From Achromobacter sp. MYb9 (lineage in GTDB: Bacteria; Pseudomonadota; Gammaproteobacteria; Burkholderiales; Burkholderiaceae_B): 64,000 nt of DNA. Under the pieces are notes generated by a model. It was given only the letters and a program-made list of their open reading frames with translations. It searched no databases and had not been told where the DNA came from. The translations under genes and the position numbers were made by a program. The stretch lies in assembly GCF_002975275.1 (NCBI RefSeq), contig NZ_PCOQ01000015.1, positions 1 to 64,000 of the forward strand, in the 5' to 3' direction. This document shows, piece after piece, positions 55,450 through 64,000 of the stretch (positions are counted from its first letter, which is position 1; each line of letters begins with the position of its first letter).

Positions 55450-56422
55450 CCGCCAGGCCGACGGAAAAGCCCGACACATTCTGGCCGAAGACATACCGGC
55501 CGACCAACCGGGTCCGGGTGATGAACACGTTGTAGGCGCTGGAATCCAGTTCCAGGCCCGCGCCCAGCGAGGTCAGGCGGTCAAAGCCCAGCACGCCGCG
55601 CTGGTCGCCCAGGAATTCGGAATGGGTCAATTCCAGCACGTAGCGCAGCGGCCGTTGCAGCATCGTCAAGCCCGTGGGAGCCCGGTAGCGCGCCCACAGG
55701 TTCGCGGACTGCGCGATGGCGTTGCCCTGAACGGCGGCCGAACTGGCAAAGCTCTTCAGTCGAATATCGGAATAGCGCAGCTCCACATCCACTTCGTAGC
55801 CGGGCCGGTAGTGCTCGTAATCCAGCATCAGCGATCCGCCGAGGCCATAAGCGTTCAGCGAACCCTTGTCCAGGAAAGTCACGTCTTGCCCGGTCTGACG
55901 GCCAACGTACCAGCTGGCGGCACGCAGGTCGCTGGTGACGTTGCCCAGGGCAACGTTGAAAATGGGGCGCAACTTCAGTTCATCGGTAAGCTTGAAGTCC
56001 CAACCGATCCCCCCGGTCGCGGAGACGCTATTCCACTTGGTGGGGATCTTGCGGGTCTCCAGGCCTTGCGAGGCGACGAACGTCGGGTCGTAGCGGCTGC
56101 CGGCCAGGACGCCTTCCAGATAGATGGGCACCGATTTGGAAATCGTGTCGCCGCCGCCCAACTGCGTCATGTAGAACTCGGTCGATCCCGTCGTGCCGCC
56201 ACCCCCGCCAATCGACAGTGCGCTGGTCGTGATGTCCGGAACGATCGAAAACGACATCAGCGCTAAGACCCCGTTGGCGCGCTTCTGCAGATCGTCCTGC
56301 GTCAACCGGATGGTCGGTTGCGCGGTGGCAGCCCCACCTGCCACGCACGCCTGCGTTGCAATCAGCCACGCCGATATCCGTCTGGCCGCCCTGCTCGACA
56401 CCCTTGTTTTTCGGTTCGCCAT
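55439..56422 (-). CDS. Outer-membrane beta-barrel protein, unknown function
   Basis: 327 residues. Signal peptide about 35 residues (arginine-rich start, ending AATAQ). The rest has alternating beta-strand patterns and ends in VGLAVSF, a C-terminal Phe suited to Bam-dependent barrel insertion. A glycine run (SIGGGGGTTGS) sits at ~72. It looks like a solitary autotransporter-like barrel (Omp_AT-type), but this is not certain. Lies 17 bases after the DUF4239 gene in the same direction, so the two are probably cotranscribed. Confidence 0.7.
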   Translation of the reverse strand: MANRKTRVSSRAARRISAWLIATQACVAGGAATAQPTIRLTQDDLQKRANGVLALMSFSIVPDITTSALSIGGGGGTTGSTEFYMTQLGGGDTISKSVPIYLEGVLAGSRYDPTFVASQGLETRKIPTKWNSVSATGGIGWDFKLTDELKLRPIFNVALGNVTSDLRAASWYVGRQTGQDVTFLDKGSLNAYGLGGSLMLDYEHYRPGYEVDVELRYSDIRLKSFASSAAVQGNAIAQSANLWARYRAPTGLTMLQRPLRYVLELTHSEFLGDQRGVLGFDRLTSLGAGLELDSSAYNVFITRTRLVGRYVFGQNVSGFSVGLAVSF

Positions 56423-56439
56423 GCCGTTTCTCCGCTTCG

Positions 56440-57231
56440 CTACTTCACGGCGCCCGCCGCGGCGCTCCCCATGGCCTGGCGCTGCGACAGCAACAACGCG
56501 TCGCTTTGGTCGATACGGATCGCGCCGATGCGGGGGAACTCGAAGTCGACAATGATGTAGAGGGCCGCCGTCATGACCAGCGCGTAGATAATCTGGTGGA
56601 ACACGGTGTCGTGCTTGGCGCCAGCCAGGTTCAAGCCGATCAGGCAGGCGCAGACCAGCGCCAGGAATCCCAGGAACGCATAGGTGACAACGGGCGGGTG
56701 GACCTTCTGCGCCACGGTCTGCGCGGTGGACACGTCGAACATGTCGTTGACTGAAGCAATATACGACGCGGCGAACGGCGGCACGGTGTTCCTGCCGGCC
56801 GCAATCGAGGTCTTCCAGATTTCGTTCTGGATGGCGCCGACTTTTGCCGCGATGGCGTCGCGCTGATCCAGGTCGGCGACGTGCTTGTAATAGTTGACGC
56901 GCTCGTCCACGTAGCGGCGGAATTGGTCGCGCAATGCCGGCTGGTCGGGAGCGTTCAGCAGATCGATGCGCAGCCAGGCCGTGCCGATGGCGTTGACCTC
57001 GGTGACGAGCAGGTTCCGGCGGTCCGCCATCCGTTGCGCCGCCCCCGAAAACGTGAATGCGATCAACAGGCCCAGCAACGCGAAAACAGAGGCTTCGATG
57101 GCGGCGGAACCGGCCGTGCCCTTATCTTCCCCACCACCACGCAAGCCTATTCGCCGTCCGAACCGGATGGCCCCCAACAACAGAAAGAAGAAGACGACCG
57201 CCGAGCCTGCCAATACAAATGAATAGTTCAC
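56440..57231 (-). CDS. DUF4239-family membrane protein
   Basis: 263 residues from GTG 57231. Helices: VLAGSAVVFFFLLLGAI at the N-terminus, ASVFALLGLLIAFTFSG, then after a soluble region (~75-170) VVTYAFLGFLALVCACLIGLNLA and IIYALVMTAALYIIVDFEFP. This layout and the 'LLGLLIAFTFSGAAQR' and 'DFEFPR.G' segments match DUF4239, often called bestrophin-like. Function unknown, possibly a channel. In one unit with the outer-membrane protein gene downstream. Confidence 0.85.
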   Translation of the reverse strand: MNYSFVLAGSAVVFFFLLLGAIRFGRRIGLRGGGEDKGTAGSAAIEASVFALLGLLIAFTFSGAAQRMADRRNLLVTEVNAIGTAWLRIDLLNAPDQPALRDQFRRYVDERVNYYKHVADLDQRDAIAAKVGAIQNEIWKTSIAAGRNTVPPFAASYIASVNDMFDVSTAQTVAQKVHPPVVTYAFLGFLALVCACLIGLNLAGAKHDTVFHQIIYALVMTAALYIIVDFEFPRIGAIRIDQSDALLLSQRQAMGSAAAGAVK

Positions 57232-57312
57232 ATTGCCACCCTACGCCTGGTCTTTGTTGGTCGGACACGTTGGAAAAGCGGAACAGACATTCGAACAAAA
57301 GCGGGAAGCCAA

Positions 57313-58887
57313 CTAGGACGGCAGGCCCTCCCCCCAGAGCGTGACGCGGTTGCGTCCGCCTGATTTAGAGGCATACAAGGCCTGGTCCGCGCATTTGACA
57401 ACAGCTTCGGGGGATTTTCCATGCTGTGGCCACAATGCGATACCGACCGATATCGTCACATGCCCGACGCCGTCCGGCATCGCTTTTCGGGCCACGTCGG
57501 CGCGAATGCGCTCGGCGGTGTGCAGGGCGACGTCCGGGGACGGGGCCGGCACGACCACGATGAATTCCTCGCCGCCTACGCGGAACGGCCTGTCCTGTTG
57601 CCGAACGCTGTCGCGCAGGGTTTTTGCCAACAAGATCAAGACCTTGTCGCCAACCGGGTGCCCATACACGTCGTTGACTTGCTTGAAATGGTCCAGGTCC
57701 AGCGCGATGACCGCGAACGGCGTGCCAGCGGCCGCCAGTTCCTCGAATCGCAGTTCAAGGGCGCGCCGGTTCATCAGGCCGGTCATCGGGTCGGTCATGG
57801 TCTGGGTGTTCAGGCGTCCGACTTCGTTTCGGTGCTGCGCCAGCGTGGCGATCAGCGCCTCGCGCAGCTTATCGGCTTCGAAATACCAGGTTTTCAGCAG
57901 ACTGGCCCGCGGGCCTTGCCGGTCGACCGCTTCGGGGCTGCCCATGGCGCTTGTCAGTCGGGCCAAGGGTCGGGCGATGGCGTAAGCCAGCCCGCACACC
58001 AGTATCAGCGTGACGATCACGGCGGGAACGGCAAAGCGCAAGGACTCTGCCAATAACGTCTTCAAGGGCGACAAGGCCTGTTCCAGCGGCCGTTGGATGA
58101 CAACCGCCCATTTTCCTTTCGTGATGGGCGCGTAGCCCGCCAGCACCGGATGGCCCGACGCGTCGCGGACTTGCGCCGAACCCGGCCCGGATGTGGGTGA
58201 CACATCCGCCTTGACCAGGCTCAACACGCTTTCGTCCGGACCGCCCGCGCCGTGGCTGTACAGCACCCCGCCCTGCACGTTGACCAGGTAGACGGCCGCG
58301 CCGTCGTCATAAGGGTGTTCACCAATCAGCCGGTCCAGCCGGCTGCCGCGTTCCAGGACCACGACCGCCGCGACGAAACCGCCCGGCGCGCCGTCCTTGC
58401 CAGGCACCGGCTCCACCAGCATCAGCGCGGCCCGTTGGCCGTCGTGCTGGCAACACGGCACGACCCAGTCCGCCGGGCGTCGTTCTTTCATGCCGAGTTC
58501 GGCCAGCGTGTTGAAACCAGACAGTTGCGCGGGCGCCTGGTCGGAACGGGCGATGATGACGCCGGCGGCATCCGCGAGCAGCACGGCGGAAACGCCTTGC
58601 GCCTGGGCTGCGACGCGGGACAACTCGGCCGTGAGTGCCTGCGGGGTATCGCCGGCGTCGGGCAGGCGGCCGGCGCTGGTCTTCAGTTGGCGATGCAGCG
58701 CGTCGATATATAGATTGATGAACTCGGCCAGTTTTTCCGCATAGGCCACATTGGAGGCCAGGGAATTCTTGACGACCTGCGCCTTCTGCACCTGATAGCC
58801 GGCGTAGAGGGCGTTGAAAAAGCCGATCGCCACGCTTAACACCGCCAGGGCGATGAGCACCGTGAACAAGCTGACTTTTCTTTTCAT
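57313..58887 (-). CDS. Membrane diguanylate cyclase with periplasmic Cache sensor
   Basis: 524 residues. First helix at ~7-29, a periplasmic dCache-like sensor (~30-285), second helix (FAVPAVIVTLILVCGLAYAIA), HAMP-like linker, and a GGDEF domain (~365-520). The active-site motif is GGEEF with RQQD five residues before it (I-site), so it should be active and product-inhibited. It senses an extracellular small molecule, probably an organic or amino acid by family habit. Lies 80 bases downstream of ligD on the same strand, with its own likely promoter. Confidence 0.92.
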   Translation of the reverse strand: MKRKVSLFTVLIALAVLSVAIGFFNALYAGYQVQKAQVVKNSLASNVAYAEKLAEFINLYIDALHRQLKTSAGRLPDAGDTPQALTAELSRVAAQAQGVSAVLLADAAGVIIARSDQAPAQLSGFNTLAELGMKERRPADWVVPCCQHDGQRAALMLVEPVPGKDGAPGGFVAAVVVLERGSRLDRLIGEHPYDDGAAVYLVNVQGGVLYSHGAGGPDESVLSLVKADVSPTSGPGSAQVRDASGHPVLAGYAPITKGKWAVVIQRPLEQALSPLKTLLAESLRFAVPAVIVTLILVCGLAYAIARPLARLTSAMGSPEAVDRQGPRASLLKTWYFEADKLREALIATLAQHRNEVGRLNTQTMTDPMTGLMNRRALELRFEELAAAGTPFAVIALDLDHFKQVNDVYGHPVGDKVLILLAKTLRDSVRQQDRPFRVGGEEFIVVVPAPSPDVALHTAERIRADVARKAMPDGVGHVTISVGIALWPQHGKSPEAVVKCADQALYASKSGGRNRVTLWGEGLPS

Positions 58888-58967
58888 CGTTGAAGATCCC
58901 GCCCGCTATCGGTCTGCAAAGCAGCATACAGAATCATGCAAAACGGGTCCACACTCGCGGCAACCGC

Positions 58968-61487
58968 TTACTTGCCGGGTTTGAAGTCCATTGCTGCCAT
59001 GGCCGGTCCGATGGCCTGGGCCGCATACCCCTCCCAGGGCGTGTTGCCCGCGTCTAGCCGGGAATGGATATTGGCGATGGTCCAGTGCGCACCGCTGCTC
59101 AGTTTCGCCAGTTCTTCCCATGCCACGGGCACCGAGACCCCCAGCCCCGGGCGCGCCCGGGCCGACCAGGCGGCGACCGTCGTGGCGCCGAAGCCGTTGC
59201 GCAGATAGTCCACGAATACCTTGCCGACCCGGTTTTTCGGGCCGCTCTTGGCTACGAAGATCTGCGGCAGCGTAGCCGCCAGATGCGCGACGATCGTCTG
59301 TGAGAACGCCTTGACGGTGTCCCAATCATGTTGCCGTCGTAGCGGAACCACCACATGCAGTCCCTTGCCGCCGCTGGTTTTCAGCCAGGTCGTCAGGCCG
59401 ATCTCGCTCAGCATCGTCTGTACCAGCTGGGCCGCCTGCTGCAGGGTCGGCCATGCCACGCCTTCCCCCGGATCCAGGTCGAACAACATGCGGTCCGGTT
59501 TACCGATGGCCGTCTTGACGGCGTTCCAGGTGTGGAATTCCACCACGTTCATCTGCACGGCGGACATGATGGCCTGGGGCGTCGGCACTTCCAGCAACGG
59601 CGGATGGCCGGGGTCCAGGCGGGCGGGCAAGGGCTTGACGCCGGGCATCGCGGCTTCCAGGTGCTTCTGGAAGAACAACTCCCCCTGGATCCCGCCCGGC
59701 GCGCGCAGGAACGACACGGGGCGTCCCGTCAGGTGTTCCAGCAATAGCGGCGCGATCAGGCCGTAATAGCGCGCCAGGTCCAGCTTGGTCAAGCCTGTCG
59801 ACGGGTCGATGACACGCTCGGGGTGGGTCAGCCTGCCGATCTTGCCGGCGGCCTTGGGCGCGCCCGGGATGGCCTTGGTCTGTGTCGCAGCCGCCTTGGA
59901 GCGGTCGGCCGCAGCCGAGGCGCGAGGCGCCTGCACTGCCTTTTCGCGTGTGATGTCGCGCGCTGGCTTGTCGGCGCGCAAGCCCCGGAAGACCGAATGG
60001 CGGATGTGGCCGCCGGTGGTCCAGCCGGAGAACGACACTTCGGCGATCAATTGCGGCTTTACCCACCGCACGCCCTTGCCCTGCCCGCCTGTCACCGGTT
60101 TATCGTCGGTCTCGATGCGGGCGAGCGTTTCCTGAAGCGAAATCAATCCTTCGTTGTCGAACCCGGTGCCCACCTTGCCGGCGTAACGCAATGCCCCGTC
60201 GTCCTCGTGGACGGCCAGCAACAGGGCTCCCAGCCCAGCGCGGGCGCCTTGCGGCGCGGTATAGCCCACGATGACGAATTCCTGCCGGCGGCCGCACTTG
60301 ATCTTCAGCCAGGTATCGGACCGGCGCGCCACGTAGGGCGCGGACTGGCGTTTGGCGATGATGCCTTCCAGCCCCATCTTGCAGGCGGACGCGACCAGGT
60401 CGGACGGCGCCTGTTCGAACGTTTCGCTAAAGCGCAGGCGATCGTCGTCGGCCGTCGCCATCAACTGTGCCAGCAAGGCCCGGCGCACGCGCAACGGTTC
60501 CCGGCGCAGATCTCGTCCCCCGATGAACGGCAGGTCGAACGCATAGAACACGATGCCGCTGGTCGCATCGCCGTCGAAGGCGTTCTGCAGCGCCTGGAAA
60601 TCGGGCACGCCGTGCTTGTCCAGCACGACGACCTCGCCGTCCACCCAGGCGCATTTCGCCGGCAACCGGCCAAAGGCCTTGACCAGATGCGGCAGTTTCG
60701 TGCTCCAGTCGTGCCCGTTGCGGGTATGAAGGCTGACCCTGTCGCCGTCCAGCCGTGCCAGCAACCGGTAGCCGTCGAACTTCAATTCGTAAAGCCAGTC
60801 CGCCGAGTCGGACGGCATGCCGTCCGCCAGCGTGGCCAACTGAGGCGTCAGCGACGCGGGCAATTCGGCCGCTTGCCCCGGCAGTGGCGCTTCCTTCGGT
60901 GTGGGCTTGGCTGGCGCGCGTTTTGCGGCTTGCTTGTCGCGCAGAGGCACGACGCTGTCGGGCATTTCATCCACGACGCTGAAATCGCGTTCGGACCTTG
61001 CAAACTCATCCTTGTCTTTGATCAGCAGCCAGGGGGGCTGCTTGTCGGACGCCTTGCCCTTCATCCGCACCAGCGCCCATCGGCCTTGCATCTTTCTGCC
61101 CTGCAAGTCGAATTTCAGGTGCCCTTCCCGGTAGCCCTTGCGCGCATCCCCAACCGGCATCCAGCGGCCTTCGTCCCAGATGATGACCTTGCCGGCGCCA
61201 TACTGTCCCGCCGGGATCTGGCCTTCAAACTGGTTGTACGCAATGGGGTGGTCCTCTACCTGCACCGCCATGCGCTTGACGCTGGGATCGTAGCTGGGGC
61301 CCTTGGGCACCGCCCAGCTCTTCATCGCCCCGTCCAGCTCCAGCCGAAAGTCATAGTGCAGCCGGCTTGCCCAGTGTTTCTGGATGACGAAGGCCCGGGC
61401 CTGTTCGTTGGCTTCGCCGCCTTCGGCGGGTTCTGGCGTGACGGTGAAGTCGCGCTTCTTCCGATAGGTCTTAAGGGTGTCCGCCAT
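58968..61487 (-). CDS. ligD: ATP-dependent DNA ligase D (PE-LIG-POL)
   Basis: 839 residues with domains in the order phosphoesterase (1-~190: HWASRLHYDFRLELDG, EDHPIAYNQFEG), ATP-dependent ligase (~205-540: nucleotidyl-transfer Lys in YELKFDGYRLLARLDG at ~235; ELVxG-equivalent LEGIIAKR) and primase-polymerase (~560-839: metal-binding FDLDPGE, HVVVPLRR). It repairs double-strand breaks by non-homologous end joining with Ku. ATG 61487 is one base after the Ku stop (TGACATG), so the two are coupled. The linker ~525-560 is Ala/Lys-rich. Confidence 0.96.
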   Translation of the reverse strand: MADTLKTYRKKRDFTVTPEPAEGGEANEQARAFVIQKHWASRLHYDFRLELDGAMKSWAVPKGPSYDPSVKRMAVQVEDHPIAYNQFEGQIPAGQYGAGKVIIWDEGRWMPVGDARKGYREGHLKFDLQGRKMQGRWALVRMKGKASDKQPPWLLIKDKDEFARSERDFSVVDEMPDSVVPLRDKQAAKRAPAKPTPKEAPLPGQAAELPASLTPQLATLADGMPSDSADWLYELKFDGYRLLARLDGDRVSLHTRNGHDWSTKLPHLVKAFGRLPAKCAWVDGEVVVLDKHGVPDFQALQNAFDGDATSGIVFYAFDLPFIGGRDLRREPLRVRRALLAQLMATADDDRLRFSETFEQAPSDLVASACKMGLEGIIAKRQSAPYVARRSDTWLKIKCGRRQEFVIVGYTAPQGARAGLGALLLAVHEDDGALRYAGKVGTGFDNEGLISLQETLARIETDDKPVTGGQGKGVRWVKPQLIAEVSFSGWTTGGHIRHSVFRGLRADKPARDITREKAVQAPRASAAADRSKAAATQTKAIPGAPKAAGKIGRLTHPERVIDPSTGLTKLDLARYYGLIAPLLLEHLTGRPVSFLRAPGGIQGELFFQKHLEAAMPGVKPLPARLDPGHPPLLEVPTPQAIMSAVQMNVVEFHTWNAVKTAIGKPDRMLFDLDPGEGVAWPTLQQAAQLVQTMLSEIGLTTWLKTSGGKGLHVVVPLRRQHDWDTVKAFSQTIVAHLAATLPQIFVAKSGPKNRVGKVFVDYLRNGFGATTVAAWSARARPGLGVSVPVAWEELAKLSSGAHWTIANIHSRLDAGNTPWEGYAAQAIGPAMAAMDFKPGK

Positions 61488-61488
61488 G

Positions 61489-62421
61489 TCACGCCGCCTT
61501 GCGGGCGCGCGCCGCCTTGGTGGCCTTGGCCGTTTTCGCCGCCTTTGCCGGGGCCTTTTTTTCCGCAGCTTTCTTTGCAGGGGCCTTGCCGGACGCGGCC
61601 TTTTTCGCCGCCGCGGGCGCCTTCCTGTTTCCCTTCAAGCTGCGTTGCAGCAACTCCGTCAGGTCGATCACGTTGTCCGCATAAGCAGGAGTTTCCTCTT
61701 GCGGCTCAAAGACGGTTTCGGTCTTGCCCGCCTTCACCTTCCTGGCCACCAGGTCCATCACGGCGGCCTTGAACTCGTCCTTGTACAGCGCCGGGTCCCA
61801 CTTGCCGGACATGTCTTCCACCAGCATCTTGGCCATCTTCAGTTCGCTGGCGCTTGGCGCCGTGGCTCGGGCGCCGGACTTGGGCAGGTCCAGTTCGTCT
61901 TGCGGCTTGACGTCGTCGCCCCACCGCATCAAGTCCAGCACCAGCGCGTCGCCGGACGGAATCAGCGCCGCCAGATGCTGCTTGGTCTGGATGACGACCT
62001 TGGCAATGCCGATCTTGCCCGTCTTTGCCAAGGTGTCGCGCAGCAATGCGTAGACCTTCTGGCCCTTGTTGATGGGCGCCACGTAGTAAGGCCGTTCCAG
62101 ATACACGAACGAGACATCCGCCGCGTCCACGAACTGTTGTATTTCAATGGTTTGCGTGGTGCGGGGATAGGCCTCGGCAATCTCTTCCGGTGAAATGATG
62201 ACGTACTGGCCGTCTTCATATTCCACGCCCTTGACGATATTGTCCTTATCGATTTCCTTGCCGGTGCGCTTGTTGATGCGCTTGTACCCGACTGGATCCA
62301 TGGAACGCTTGTCCAGCCAATCGAAGTCCACCCCGGACTCCGTGGTTGCCGTGTGCAGGCCGACGGGGATATGGACCAGACCGAAGGAGATGGCCCCCTT
62401 CCAGATGGTTCGTGTTGCCAT
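61489..62421 (-). CDS. ku: Non-homologous end-joining protein Ku
   Basis: 310 residues. The start (TRTIWKGAISFGLVHIPVGL) and the core (YVIISPEEI, KVYALLRDTL, LTELLQRSL) are those of bacterial Ku homodimer rings. Residues ~262-310 are a long Lys/Ala tail (AAKKAASGKAPAKK...), as in Ku proteins where such tails bind DNA and help threading or bridging. Recruits LigD to broken ends. Upstream gene of a tightly coupled ku-ligD pair, 90 bases from the PepSY gene. Confidence 0.96.
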   Translation of the reverse strand: MATRTIWKGAISFGLVHIPVGLHTATTESGVDFDWLDKRSMDPVGYKRINKRTGKEIDKDNIVKGVEYEDGQYVIISPEEIAEAYPRTTQTIEIQQFVDAADVSFVYLERPYYVAPINKGQKVYALLRDTLAKTGKIGIAKVVIQTKQHLAALIPSGDALVLDLMRWGDDVKPQDELDLPKSGARATAPSASELKMAKMLVEDMSGKWDPALYKDEFKAAVMDLVARKVKAGKTETVFEPQEETPAYADNVIDLTELLQRSLKGNRKAPAAAKKAASGKAPAKKAAEKKAPAKAAKTAKATKAARARKAA

Positions 62422-62510
62422 GATCAGCTCCTCTAGACCGGGAAGTGATCAGCAAATAGTATTCCCGCGCGGGGCAAGGCGTCACCCGCCGGGCCTTGCC
62501 GTGTCGGGCG

Positions 62511-63650
62511 TCAACCGGCGCGCGCCTTCGCGGCGGCCGCTTGCTTGATGGAGCGCCTGCGCCACCATAGCCACACGCCGCTGATTCCCAGGCCGGCCAG
62601 CGACAGCCCGCCGAGCGCCACGGCGGTTTCCAGCGCGACGCCGCCCAGCCCGCCGGTATGCAAGGGATAGATCACGACCGTCGCCCGGACGCCCGGATCC
62701 AGCGCGTTCCAGCGCTGCACCGCCAGGACGTCGGCGGTGCGGGGATCTATCCAGACGGAGGTCATGCCGTTGGGATGCGGATCGTCGGCCAGCATCATGC
62801 GGAAACGCGTGGGCGCGGCGGCATGCGGCGGTACCACGATGTACCCGATGGGCGCGGGTTCCTGGAATTGCGCCACGGCCTTCGCGGCCAATTCGTCCAG
62901 CGTCAGCGCAGGCGCAAGGGTGGCGACTTGCCCGGCACCCTTGGCGTTGATCGCGGGCAATGCCGGCGCCTTGACCGGCGTGGCGCCGCTTAACCAGGTT
63001 ACGGCCTGGCCCAGCGGGCGCCATGCCATATACGCGCCGGTGGCCACCGATACGGCGATCAGCAGGCCCAGCGTAGCGCCGCCGACGCGGTGCAGGTCGA
63101 ACAGCGAACGCAGCAGGCCGCGGTCCAGCGCCATGTTCCAGCCTTTTGACCAGTGCCGTGGCCACCACAGGATCAAACCCGTGATCAGCAAGAACAGGTA
63201 GGTCAGCGCCACCCACGCCAGGATGGCCTTGCCGGTGCCGTCCAGGTAAAGCGCGCTATGCAGTTTGAACAGCACATTCGCCGCCCCCTCGGTTTCACCG
63301 CGCCGGCCTTGTTCGACGCCGGTGACGGGGTCCAGGTATAGGGTGCCGCGCCAGGCGGCGCGCACCCGGACTTCAAGCGTTTCGCCGGGAACGCGGGCGG
63401 GCCGGAACACTAGGTTCGCGCCGTCGCCGAATTCCTTTCTGGCCGACTGCAGCACGGACTCCAGCGCGACGCCCGCCTGGCCGGGGGCCAGGTCGGAACG
63501 GGCCTGGAACAGCTGCGGATTCGCCCACCGGTCCAGCGCCGGCGTGACGACAAGCGCCGCACCGGACAGCCCCGAGAAAATCAGGACCCAGCCGGCGCTG
63601 AGCGCCAGCCAGCGGTGCACCCGCAGCCACACGCCGCGCAGGCCTTTCAC
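62511..63650 (-). CDS. PepSY-associated membrane protein (PiuB/iron-uptake type)
   Basis: 379 residues from GTG 63650; no strong ribosome site. Four membrane helices: WLALSAGWVLIFSGLSGAALVV, ILAWVALTYLFLLITGLILWW, LHRVGGATLGLLIAVSVATGAYMAW and GGVALETAVALGGLSLAGLGISGVWLWW. The conserved His in VHRWLAL, KLHSALYL and DLHRVGG are typical. Such proteins often accompany TonB siderophore receptors and have been proposed to reduce ferric siderophores in the periplasm. Here it stands apart from the siderophore locus, between Ku and a LysR gene. Confidence 0.88.
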   Translation of the reverse strand: MKGLRGVWLRVHRWLALSAGWVLIFSGLSGAALVVTPALDRWANPQLFQARSDLAPGQAGVALESVLQSARKEFGDGANLVFRPARVPGETLEVRVRAAWRGTLYLDPVTGVEQGRRGETEGAANVLFKLHSALYLDGTGKAILAWVALTYLFLLITGLILWWPRHWSKGWNMALDRGLLRSLFDLHRVGGATLGLLIAVSVATGAYMAWRPLGQAVTWLSGATPVKAPALPAINAKGAGQVATLAPALTLDELAAKAVAQFQEPAPIGYIVVPPHAAAPTRFRMMLADDPHPNGMTSVWIDPRTADVLAVQRWNALDPGVRATVVIYPLHTGGLGGVALETAVALGGLSLAGLGISGVWLWWRRRSIKQAAAAKARAG

Positions 63651-63757
63651 GAGGTTGATCCGGTAGATGCGAAGCCCACGCGTAGTACATCAGCACTTCG
63701 AAATTATTGACGCCGCCATTGTATTTCAACGATCCGCCACGACGCTGGGCGTCGCCC

Positions 63758-64000
63758 TCACGTTGCCGCACACTCCTTCAATATGCGCACGAAACGCTGC
63801 GCGTGGCGGCTGGGGGCATCGAAGCGGGAGCGCACCAGGCTCAATGCCAGTGGAATCGATTCGCGCAGCGGCCGCACTTCCAGGCCGGGCCACCCCTCCT
63901 GCCCTACCGAGAACTGGTCCACGATTGCCACGCCCGCGCCGGCCCGTACCAGCGCGCACGCCAGTTCGGCGCGCACGATATCGACTGACGCCGTCCAGGA
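63758..64000 (-). CDS. LysR-family regulator, C-terminal part (cut by window edge)
   Basis: The frame is open through base 64000, giving about 80 C-terminal residues; the GTG at 63976 is internal and not a start. The segment (VRAELACALVRAGAGVAIVDQFS...) followed by PLRESIPLALSLVRSRFDAPS and a closing helix RFVRILKECA matches the second half of a LysR effector domain. The N-terminal DNA-binding part lies beyond the window. It is on the same strand as the PepSY gene, 107 bases upstream of it. Confidence 0.75.
   Translation of the reverse strand, partial: SWTASVDIVRAELACALVRAGAGVAIVDQFSVGQEGWPGLEVRPLRESIPLALSLVRSRFDAPSRHAQRFVRILKECAAT

Noticed and set aside
59823-61772. 649-residue plus-strand open frame
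   Set aside because: Antisense to ligD and ku, whose motifs are complete; composition is that of a shadow frame.

Overview
The window reads as chromosomal DNA from a GC-rich betaproteobacterium of the Achromobacter/Bordetella type (Alcaligenaceae, Burkholderiales). This rests on consistently high third-position GC, short intergenic gaps, many overlapping start/stop codons and the gene content: a hydroxamate siderophore NRPS locus, ACR3/ArsH arsenic operon, Ku/LigD, many LysR/IclR/MocR/AraC regulators and Dpp-type transporters. The genus is inferred, not proven. No rRNA, tRNA, CRISPR, insertion sequence or phage gene was seen, and no gene-free stretch exceeds 300 bases (the longest is 29542-29802).

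1-17231 is a peptide siderophore locus. A large NRPS runs in from the left edge (end of an epimerisation domain, then C-A-T-C-A-T-TE). It converges, across a perfect 16-bp hairpin, on a minus-strand operon. In transcription order this operon carries a hydroxyornithine-type acyltransferase, ornithine N5-monooxygenase, diaminobutyrate aminotransferase, TonB-dependent receptor and alpha/beta hydrolase. Next come a FhuF-type ferric reductase (minus) and a PvdE/SyrD-type exporter (plus). Together they cover precursor supply, assembly, export, uptake and iron release for a hydroxamate siderophore containing Ser, probably a basic residue and probably 2,4-diaminobutyrate.

17402-24407: a diguanylate cyclase; a two-gene nickel/cobalt efflux unit (CsoR/RcnR-family sensor and RcnA-like pump); then a five-gene arsenic operon arsR-arsC-acr3-MFS-arsH.

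24485-42992: two divergent operons sharing a 261-bp promoter region. The left one holds a complete Dpp/Opp-like ABC importer with a single two-domain ATPase. The right one holds a second paralogous binding protein and two permeases but no ATPase, embedded with a VOC protein, a DUF2817 metallopeptidase-like protein, a quinone oxidoreductase-like protein, a thioesterase, an acyl-CoA synthetase-like protein and an SDR. A LysR gene, an MHS-type permease and an M20 amidohydrolase follow. This looks like an uptake-and-breakdown system for an amide- or peptide-conjugated acid whose identity cannot be read from the sequence.

42989-52161: an outer-membrane factor, HlyD adaptor and DUF3302 protein operon without a pump; an AraC-type regulator; PPK2; a VOC-DinB fusion protein; a threonine-dehydratase-like enzyme divergent from a MocR regulator; and a beta-class GST.

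52190-64000: a self-sufficient P450 (P450 fused to a phthalate-oxygenase-type reductase) divergent from an IclR regulator; an outer-membrane beta-barrel; a DUF4239 membrane protein; a second diguanylate cyclase; the NHEJ pair LigD-Ku; a PepSY membrane protein; and the 3' end of a LysR gene cut by the right edge.
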